This document shows positions 1 through 4,460 of a stretch of DNA of 8,690 nt, one piece after another. Origin of the DNA: Bacilli bacterium (GTDB lineage: Bacteria; Bacillota_I; Bacilli_A; RF39; UBA660); assembly GCA_028685445.1 (NCBI GenBank), contig JAQUDY010000040.1:1-8690 (forward strand). The letters run 5' to 3'. The notes under the pieces are model-generated. The model made no database searches. It saw nothing but the letters and a program-made list of their open reading frames with translations, and was not told the DNA's origin. Position numbers and translations under genes: made by a program. How positions within the stretch are numbered: the first letter of the stretch is position 1; each line of letters starts with the position of its first letter.

Positions 1-126
1 GTATCCTTTATTTCGTGAAAGACTAACTATATTAAGATAAATTAAAATATCACTTTTTCTGATTATAAAATCATTCAGCATCGACATTGGTATTTTACCC
101 TCAATAAACTTCATAGTTATTCTCAT
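1..126 (-). CDS. 5' end of an unidentified gene cut by the left edge (possible plasmid replication or HTH protein)
   Basis: The frame is open from an ATG at 126 to the edge (42 codons), beginning MRITMKFIEGKIPM. A second in-frame ATG at 114 would give MKFIEGK. A stop lies in frame just upstream (TAG, four codons before the first ATG), so the N-terminus is within the window. No clear Shine-Dalgarno precedes either ATG, which would fit translational coupling to the short leader frame that ends at 123. The visible part (IPMSMLNDFI, then an LIYLNIVSLSRNKGY stretch) recalls the start of winged-helix or HTH proteins found as plasmid replication initiators in Bacillota, but it is too short for a family call. 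Its promoter at 275-303 and long structured leader support a real, regulated gene. It is divergent from the restriction operon. The partial replication-protein idea is inference. Confidence 0.4.
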   Translation of the reverse strand, partial: MRITMKFIEGKIPMSMLNDFIIRKSDILIYLNIVSLSRNKGY

Positions 127-152
127 ATATAAGAACTATCGTAATTTTCCAT
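123..152 (-). CDS. Possible 9-aa leader peptide coupled to the leftward gene
   Basis: On the minus strand ATG at 152 opens a nine-residue frame, MENYDSSYI, ending at TGA (125-123). The stop overlaps the ATG of the downstream gene (126-124) as ATGA, the usual geometry for translational coupling. No good Shine-Dalgarno is visible before it: the nearest AAGG is about 22 nt upstream. The frame lies in the leader after the hairpins. Coupled leader peptides of this kind occur in replication-initiator leaders of some plasmids. A frame this short can arise by chance, so this is a weak call. Confidence 0.22.
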   Translation of the reverse strand: MENYDSSYI

Positions 153-189
153 GGCCAGTCGAAGCTTAGAGTACCTTGCCTTATTTAAC

Positions 190-224
190 GAGTCAATAAT
201 TACGGCGCTCACAATATATGACTC
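190..224 (-). promoter_or_regulatory. Hairpin in the leader of the leftward transcript
   Basis: Read on the minus strand, GAGTCA (224-219) pairs perfectly with TGACTC (195-190). After a 3x3 internal loop, ATTGTG pairs with CGTAAT with two G-U pairs, closing a five-base AGCGC loop. This gives two six-pair stems in 35 nt, more structure than expected for random AT-rich DNA. It lies about 45 nt after the predicted transcript start and about 65 nt before the gene's start. The role is not shown; attenuation or antisense-RNA control of a replication gene are possibilities. Confidence 0.4.
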
Positions 225-245
225 TATTTAATTTTCAAAGATCAC

Positions 246-268
246 AATTGCGACCGACGGTCTCAATT
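246..268. promoter_or_regulatory. 23-bp near-perfect palindrome (operator or RNA hairpin)
   Basis: The arms AATTGcGACCG and CGGTCtCAATT flank a single central A (257); only the pair 251/263 breaks symmetry. It begins at the predicted start of the leftward transcript (about 268), so it can be an operator that blocks that promoter or a hairpin at the RNA 5' end. It also covers the -35 of a weaker rightward promoter (248-277). The left arm shares TTGCGACC with a second copy at 288-295. The binding protein is unknown; the leftward gene's product and the XRE protein are candidates. Confidence 0.5.
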
Positions 269-277
269 AACTATAAT
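248..277 (+). promoter_or_regulatory. Possible upstream rightward promoter
   Basis: TTGCGA (248-253), an 18-bp spacer and a perfect TATAAT (272-277) could start a rightward RNA near 284. The -35 matches only four of six positions and overlaps the palindrome. The TATAAT overlaps the leftward -10 on the other strand, so the two could not be used together. The promoter at 322-350 is better placed for the operon. Confidence 0.25.
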
Positions 278-295
278 ATAATACATTTTGCGACC
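248..295 (+). repeat. Direct repeat TTGCGACC, two copies flanking the leftward -10
   Basis: TTGCGACC occurs at 248-255 and again at 288-295, 40 bp apart, which is close to four helical turns. The first copy is half of the 246-268 palindrome. The second sits in the spacer between the -35 and -10 of the leftward promoter and is followed by a partial inverse (TGTCAA). Spacing by whole turns and placement around a promoter suit cooperative repressor binding, which is inference. Confidence 0.4.
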
Positions 296-303
296 ATTGT
301 CAA
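275..303 (-). promoter_or_regulatory. Leftward promoter for the gene at the left edge
   Basis: On the minus strand there is a perfect TTGACA -35 (303-298), a 17-bp spacer and a TATATT -10 (280-275), predicting a start near 268. The match is the best sigma-A type promoter in the window. It drives an RNA with a leader of about 140 nt before the first candidate start codon. Confidence 0.6.
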
Positions 304-321
304 TATAAAATAAAAATATAG

Positions 322-350
322 TTGCACATGGTCCCAAAATGTGATAAAAT
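322..350 (+). promoter_or_regulatory. Main promoter of the five-gene defence operon
   Basis: TTGCAC (322-327), a 17-bp spacer and TAAAAT (345-350), with TG at 342-343 making an extended -10. The predicted start near 357 leaves a leader of about 28 nt before the regulator's ATG at 385. Because the -35 itself contains the TTG at 322, a longer reading frame beginning at that TTG would start upstream of its own transcript; this supports the later start. Confidence 0.65.
325..343. promoter_or_regulatory. Candidate operator inside the operon promoter
   Basis: CACAT (325-329) and ATGTG (339-343) form an inverted repeat with a 9-bp gap, lying between the -35 and the extended -10. A dimeric XRE protein bound here would block RNA polymerase. 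The arms are only 5 bp, so the site is plausible rather than proven. The most likely ligand is the product of the next gene, giving negative autoregulation of the operon. Confidence 0.35.
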
Positions 351-372
351 TATTTATAGAAAAGGAAAATGT

Positions 373-378
373 GAGGTG
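373..378 (+). promoter_or_regulatory. Ribosome binding site fixing the regulator's start
   Basis: GAGGTG lies 6 nt before ATG 385. No comparable site precedes the upstream in-frame TTG 322 or ATG 328, both of which lie in the promoter. Confidence 0.6.
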
Positions 379-384
379 TCACTT

Positions 385-876
385 ATGGCAAAAAATATAA
401 CCTTAGGCGATTATATTTTACAAACTCGTGAGAGCAAAAATTTATCATTAAGTGATTTATCAAGATTATCAGGGGTTGATAGATCTGTATTATCAAGGGT
501 AGAAAAAGGTAAAAGAAAACAACCCAATGTTTTAATGCTTACTAAAATAGCTAATGCATTAGATATTGATAAATACAAATTATTTAAGTTAGCAGGGTAT
601 AATGACATTAATATTCTTATTAACACATTTGGTGATAAAGACTTTGATACTGATGATGATATAAGAAGTAAAATTCATCAGTTGGAAAAAGATAAACTTG
701 ATATTTTAGATTCACACTTTAAAAATAAAGAAATCGTTAGAAGTCAAAGAAATGAAATAGGATCTTTAATAAGCAATATTCAATTAGGCGAAATGTCTAA
801 TGAAGAAATAATAGGAGAATTAAAGAAAATAAATGAAGGCTTATTAAGCGCTGCGATGAAGTATAAAGAAAAATAA
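385..876 (+). CDS. XRE-family helix-turn-helix regulator of the defence operon
   Basis: A 163-residue protein with an N-terminal XRE/HTH_3 domain at about residues 7-70: the second and third helices are near SLSDLSRLSG (21-30) and DRSVLSRVEKG (32-42), followed by PNVLMLTKIANALDI, a typical pattern for this fold. It should bind DNA as a dimer and control the operon it heads. Residues about 90-163 form a charged helical tail, so it is about twice the length of classical restriction-modification C proteins (about 80 residues); the tail could mediate oligomerization or sensing. The start is ATG 385, with GAGGTG 6 nt upstream, rather than the in-frame TTG 322 inside the -35. An inverted repeat in the promoter (325-343) is its likely operator. 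The gene ends 15 nt before the next start. The HTH assignment is secure; repressor versus activator is inferred from operator position. Confidence 0.85.
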   Translation: MAKNITLGDYILQTRESKNLSLSDLSRLSGVDRSVLSRVEKGKRKQPNVLMLTKIANALDIDKYKLFKLAGYNDINILINTFGDKDFDTDDDIRSKIHQLEKDKLDILDSHFKNKEIVRSQRNEIGSLISNIQLGEMSNEEIIGELKKINEGLLSAAMKYKEK

Positions 877-891
877 GTAGGAGGTTTTTGA

Positions 892-1638
892 ATGAGTGAT
901 TTAGATAAAATAGAATATTTAAAATATGCAATGCAAGCAGTTGCGGCAAATGATCAATTTCCTACAGAAGATTATGAGAAGTATAGGAACGAGATAATTA
1001 ACAATCCGGTCTATAAACCATATCTACCTAGAGATTTAGCTACTTGTAGAAATTTGGGTGAATTTTGGACAAAAATAAAATCGAAATTTTCACATTATCA
1101 AGAAAGAAGATTATATTTAAAAGAAGAATTTGAAAACTTAGTTATGTTTGCAGAGTCTAATAATCACTTAATGGCAGATGACAATCTGACCAGTGGCATA
1201 GCCTCTTATGGGAGAGATTATATTATTTCAGCATGGAATAAGGCTTTAGAACGAAGAAGTAGTGATCCAAAAGGAGCAATCACAGTATCAAGGACTTTAC
1301 TAGAAACAGTATGCAAATATATACTTGATGATTTATCTATTGAATATGATGATAAATCGGATATGCCAGTTTTATATGGTCTTGTTGCAAATAATTTACA
1401 TTTAGCACCTAATCAACAAACAGAACAAATTATGAAGCAAATAACTGGTGGATGCTTTAGTGTCGTTCAAGGGATTGGTAGCATCAGAAATAAAATAAGT
1501 GATGCTCACGGTGAGGGTGAAGAACAAACTTTGGTTGATAATAAGTATTCAATGTTTATAGTCAATCTAGCGGGTAGTTTAAGTTTATTTTTGCTAGATA
1601 GTTATGAAAGTAGCAGAGCGGGTGAACAAAATGAATGA
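892..1638 (+). CDS. Abortive infection protein with C-terminal Abi_C domain (HEPN-like motif)
   Basis: A 248-residue soluble protein. The C-terminal half (about 125-240) matches the Abi_C pattern: GAITVSRTLLETVCKYIL (128-145), then LYGLVANNLHLAP, then GGCFSVVQGIGSIRN (186-200), SDAHGEG and a final VNLAGSLSLFLLDS helix. Within it RNKISDAH (199-206) fits the R-x4-6-H signature of HEPN ribonucleases, including the polar residue after Arg. The N-terminal 120 residues are helical and not recognised. Known members are linked to abortive infection in phage defence; RNA cleavage by this protein is inference. A strong AGGAGGT (879-885) lies 6 nt before ATG 892. It follows the regulator by 15 nt and overlaps the next gene by 8 nt, so expression is tied to both. 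No signal peptide or membrane segment is evident. Confidence 0.8.
   Translation: MSDLDKIEYLKYAMQAVAANDQFPTEDYEKYRNEIINNPVYKPYLPRDLATCRNLGEFWTKIKSKFSHYQERRLYLKEEFENLVMFAESNNHLMADDNLTSGIASYGRDYIISAWNKALERRSSDPKGAITVSRTLLETVCKYILDDLSIEYDDKSDMPVLYGLVANNLHLAPNQQTEQIMKQITGGCFSVVQGIGSIRNKISDAHGEGEEQTLVDNKYSMFIVNLAGSLSLFLLDSYESSRAGEQNE
1620..1625 (+). promoter_or_regulatory. Ribosome binding site for the GIY-YIG gene, inside the abi gene
   Basis: GGGTGA lies 5 nt before ATG 1631, within the last codons of the upstream gene. It supports 1631 over the in-frame ATG 1604, which has no purine-rich site before it. Confidence 0.45.
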
Positions 1639-2467
1639 AAGTGTTATAACATTAATTTTAAATGATGGTAATCCCACGGGAATTATTGAATGTAATGTTG
1701 ATGAGTGGTTTGGTATCAGTTATAAAATACCCAGAAATAGATTAAAGGAATTATCTAAACTAAAATGTGTTAACAATACTGGTGTATACATCCTTTTTGG
1801 AAAAGATGAAGATACTTCTGATGATATAGCTTACATTGGAGAAGCCGAGGATATTTATAATAGATTGCAACAACATAATCAAAAAAAAGACTTTTGGAAT
1901 GAGTGTATTGTATTTATGAGTGAAAACAATTCATTAAATAAAGCTCATATAAAATATATTGAACATGAATTATTTCATCTAGCAAAAGATACAAAGAGAT
2001 TTATTGTGCAAAACGATAAAAATCCAACAAAATCTTCATTGGGTAGTGCTGACGTAATAAGAGCAAATAAATTTATTGAAAAGGTTAGATTAATTACTTC
2101 AATATTCGGATATAGGTTATTTGATAGTAAAATAACTAAAGAAGAATTAAACAACAATGAAAATATTCTTTATATAAACAATAACGGAGTTCAATATGCT
2201 AAAGGGATGTTAACAAATGAGGGTTTTGTCATATTGAAAGAGTCAAGAATCAAGGAAGGAATATCTGACAGTATTTCAAAATCATTATTAAATTATTGTA
2301 TTAAAGAAAGAAGTTCATCAGATGTTGTTGAAGGGGTATTTATTAATGACCATTTATGTTCATCACCATCTATGGCAGGTGTAATAATACTTGGAAGAAA
2401 TTCAAATGGTTACAGTGAGTGGAAAAATAAAGACGGAAAATCTTTAAATGAAATTGTAAAAAGGTAA
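1631..2467 (+). CDS. GIY-YIG nuclease family protein with C-terminal DUF4357
   Basis: A 278-residue protein. Residues 1-50 are the lead-in typical of this family (LILNDGNPTGIIE, then PRNRLKEL). The GIY-YIG core runs about 50-155: GVYILFG (51-57), AYIGEAEDIYNRLQQH (67-82) with YIG at 68-70 and the catalytic-type Arg78, then KAHIKYIEHEL with Glu111 as the likely metal ligand. DUF4357 occupies about 186-272 (GVQYAKGMLTNEGF, then SPSMAGVIILGRNSNGYSEW). GIY-YIG enzymes are Mg-dependent DNA nucleases; the core residues are present, so it is probably active. DUF4357 has no known function and may bind substrate or partner. Start ATG 1631 overlaps the abi stop by 8 nt, implying translational coupling. 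Fifteen nucleotides separate it from mod. It could be a second effector of the defence operon or an accessory to Mod/Res; the sequence does not decide. Confidence 0.85.
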   Translation: MNESVITLILNDGNPTGIIECNVDEWFGISYKIPRNRLKELSKLKCVNNTGVYILFGKDEDTSDDIAYIGEAEDIYNRLQQHNQKKDFWNECIVFMSENNSLNKAHIKYIEHELFHLAKDTKRFIVQNDKNPTKSSLGSADVIRANKFIEKVRLITSIFGYRLFDSKITKEELNNNENILYINNNGVQYAKGMLTNEGFVILKESRIKEGISDSISKSLLNYCIKERSSSDVVEGVFINDHLCSSPSMAGVIILGRNSNGYSEWKNKDGKSLNEIVKR

Positions 2468-2482
2468 TGGAGGTTTTAATAT

Positions 2483-4459
2483 ATGGCTAGAAATTATGAA
2501 AATTACTCAAAAAATGAATTAATGGCTTTTTTAGACGATGCAGAAAAAAAATTGAAGAATAAAAAACTAGGCTTGGTATGGGATAAAGAGAAATATCCGG
2601 AAGATGTAGTGGATAATTGCTCAAAAAAAATTCCCATATTAGTTGAAAGTAAGGCGAAAGAAATATTTAAAGATGGTATATTAAGTAATGCTATAATTGA
2701 GGGAGATAATTTTCATTCACTATCAGTATTAAGATATACACACAATGAAAAAATAGATATTATCTATATTGATCCTCCATATAATACTGGTAAAGATGAT
2801 GAGTGGAAATATAATGACTCATATGTTGATATCACAGATGGATATAGACATAGCAAATGGCTAAACATGATGGAAAAGAGACTTATATTATCAAAAGATC
2901 TTTTAAGAAGTTCTGGTGTTTTGTTTATTAGTATTGATGACCATGAGGCAGCAAATTTAAAATTATTATGTGATAAAGTGTTTGGTGAAGAAAATTTTAT
3001 AGGCCAAATTTGTAGAGAATCTATAAAAGGAGGAAGTAAATCTAATTACGCAAAGGTGTCACATGACTACGTTTTAGTTTATACCAAAGATTATAATACA
3101 AAAAAGGAATTTACTGGATATGTTCAAGAGGGAATAACATTAGAATTATCGGATGAAAAGGGACTATACACGAAAGGAAGAGAATTAAATAAATGGGGAG
3201 TTGCTTCGAGAAGAGAGGACTCACCGACGATGTGGTTTCCTATACCAGGGCCTAATGGAGAAGATGTGTTTCCAATAAGAAATGATGGAAGTGAAGGACG
3301 ATGGAGACTGGGAAAAAAGAAAATGTTTCAAAAAGTTGCTGATGGGGACGTTATTTTTGAACCTAGAGATAATGGAACTTATATAGTTTATGAAAAAATA
3401 AGAGACGATTCCGAAAAAATAAAACAATTCACTACTATGTTTAAGGATAAGTATTTAAATGCAAAAGGTGGTGAAGCATTAAAGAAAATATTCAAAACTT
3501 CAATGTCAATTTTTGATTACGCAAAACCAGTTGAATTAATTAAGGATTTAATTGTTATGTCCAATTGTGATGACGATGCCGTTATTTTAGATTTTTTTGC
3601 CGGTTCAGGCACTACTGGGCAAGCTGTTCTTGAACTAAATAATGACGATGGAGGCAATAGAACTTTTATTTTATGCACTAATAATGAGGTTGGCAAAAAA
3701 AATGAAAATAGATTTAGAGATAGGTATAATTTATCTAAAGGCGAATTTCAAACTTATAAAAAAAATAATGATAAAAAATGGATTAAGTTTCAAGATGAAA
3801 ATGGTATATGTTCTTCAATAACTTACCCACGAATAAAAAAAATAATCGAAGGTTATGATTTTACTGGCAAGGATGTTGTTAACTTATATAAAAAAAAGTT
3901 AAATTATTCTTCAATAATTAATAAATCAGAGAAATTAATACAAGAAGTTAGTAAAGTAATTGCTGATAATCAAGGTTCATACGATGAAATAGAGAAAAAA
4001 GTGAATAATAATACTTTAAGTATTAATGGAGTTAAAAATGTTGAAAGTAAAGAACCTGGATTAGGTGGTAATTTAAAGTATTTTTGCGCTGATTTAATTG
4101 ATATTGATAACATTAATCACATATCAGATGATGAAAGGGTACGTTTAACAAATAAAATTGGAGATTTGATAGCATTTAAAGAAGATATGAATGTTTTTGT
4201 TGAGAGTAATGACTTCTATCAAATATATAAAAGTACAAATAACAAATATTTAGGAATATATTTAAAAGAAAATTTGTCAAAATTTGATGAATTGATTAAT
4301 AAGATAAAAAATTACAATGTTTCTCTGTATATCTTCTCTTATGGAAAGATAAATAAAAATCAATATAAGCATTTAGGCGAAAATATAACGATACAAGATA
4401 TACCAGAACCATTAATTTCTATATATAAAGAAGTTAATAAAAAGGTAAAGGAGGATTAG
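2483..4459 (+). CDS. mod: Type III restriction-modification methyltransferase (Mod)
   Basis: A 658-residue site-specific DNA methyltransferase, close to the size of EcoP15I-type Mod. The catalytic motif IDPPYNTG (DPPY 97-100) precedes the AdoMet-binding motif DFFAGSGTTG (360-369), the beta-class order of Mod enzymes; DPPY predicts N6-adenine methylation. The upstream VWDKEKYPEDV and AIIEGDNFHSLSVL segments are typical of the family. Residues about 150-330, between the motifs, should hold the target recognition domain. The C-terminal region includes GLGGNLKYFCADLID and KYLGIYLKE stretches common in these proteins, probably for dimer or Res contact. Mod both protects host sites and gives specificity to Res. 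GGAGGT ends 8 nt before the ATG; the stop is one base before res. Six A8 tracts lie in the gene without breaking the frame. The target sequence cannot be predicted here. Confidence 0.93.
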   Translation: MARNYENYSKNELMAFLDDAEKKLKNKKLGLVWDKEKYPEDVVDNCSKKIPILVESKAKEIFKDGILSNAIIEGDNFHSLSVLRYTHNEKIDIIYIDPPYNTGKDDEWKYNDSYVDITDGYRHSKWLNMMEKRLILSKDLLRSSGVLFISIDDHEAANLKLLCDKVFGEENFIGQICRESIKGGSKSNYAKVSHDYVLVYTKDYNTKKEFTGYVQEGITLELSDEKGLYTKGRELNKWGVASRREDSPTMWFPIPGPNGEDVFPIRNDGSEGRWRLGKKKMFQKVADGDVIFEPRDNGTYIVYEKIRDDSEKIKQFTTMFKDKYLNAKGGEALKKIFKTSMSIFDYAKPVELIKDLIVMSNCDDDAVILDFFAGSGTTGQAVLELNNDDGGNRTFILCTNNEVGKKNENRFRDRYNLSKGEFQTYKKNNDKKWIKFQDENGICSSITYPRIKKIIEGYDFTGKDVVNLYKKKLNYSSIINKSEKLIQEVSKVIADNQGSYDEIEKKVNNNTLSINGVKNVESKEPGLGGNLKYFCADLIDIDNINHISDDERVRLTNKIGDLIAFKEDMNVFVESNDFYQIYKSTNNKYLGIYLKENLSKFDELINKIKNYNVSLYIFSYGKINKNQYKHLGENITIQDIPEPLISIYKEVNKKVKED

Positions 4460-4460
4460 T

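Noticed and set aside
230..246. Minus-strand string CTTTGAAAATTAAAT resembling the conserved 16S-23S spacer element of Bacillota
   Set aside because: The match is short and no rRNA or tRNA sequence flanks it, so chance or a reused fragment is more likely.
322..384. Extension of the XRE protein by 21 residues using TTG 322
   Set aside because: The TTG is part of the -35 hexamer and the extension spans the -10. GAGGTG 6 nt before ATG 385 marks the real start.
411..626. Open frame of 71 codons on the minus strand
   Set aside because: It lies wholly antisense to the well-supported XRE gene and has no family features or ribosome binding site.
1604..1630. Extension of the GIY-YIG protein to ATG 1604
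   Set aside because: No ribosome binding site precedes 1604, the extra residues do not fit the family's N-terminus, and GGGTGA precedes ATG 1631.
1975..2157. Open frame of 60 codons on the minus strand
   Set aside because: It is antisense inside the GIY-YIG gene and its hydrophobic product is a by-product of AT-rich codons.
3221..3427. Open frame of 68 codons on the minus strand
   Set aside because: It is antisense inside mod, in the predicted target recognition region, with no supporting signals.
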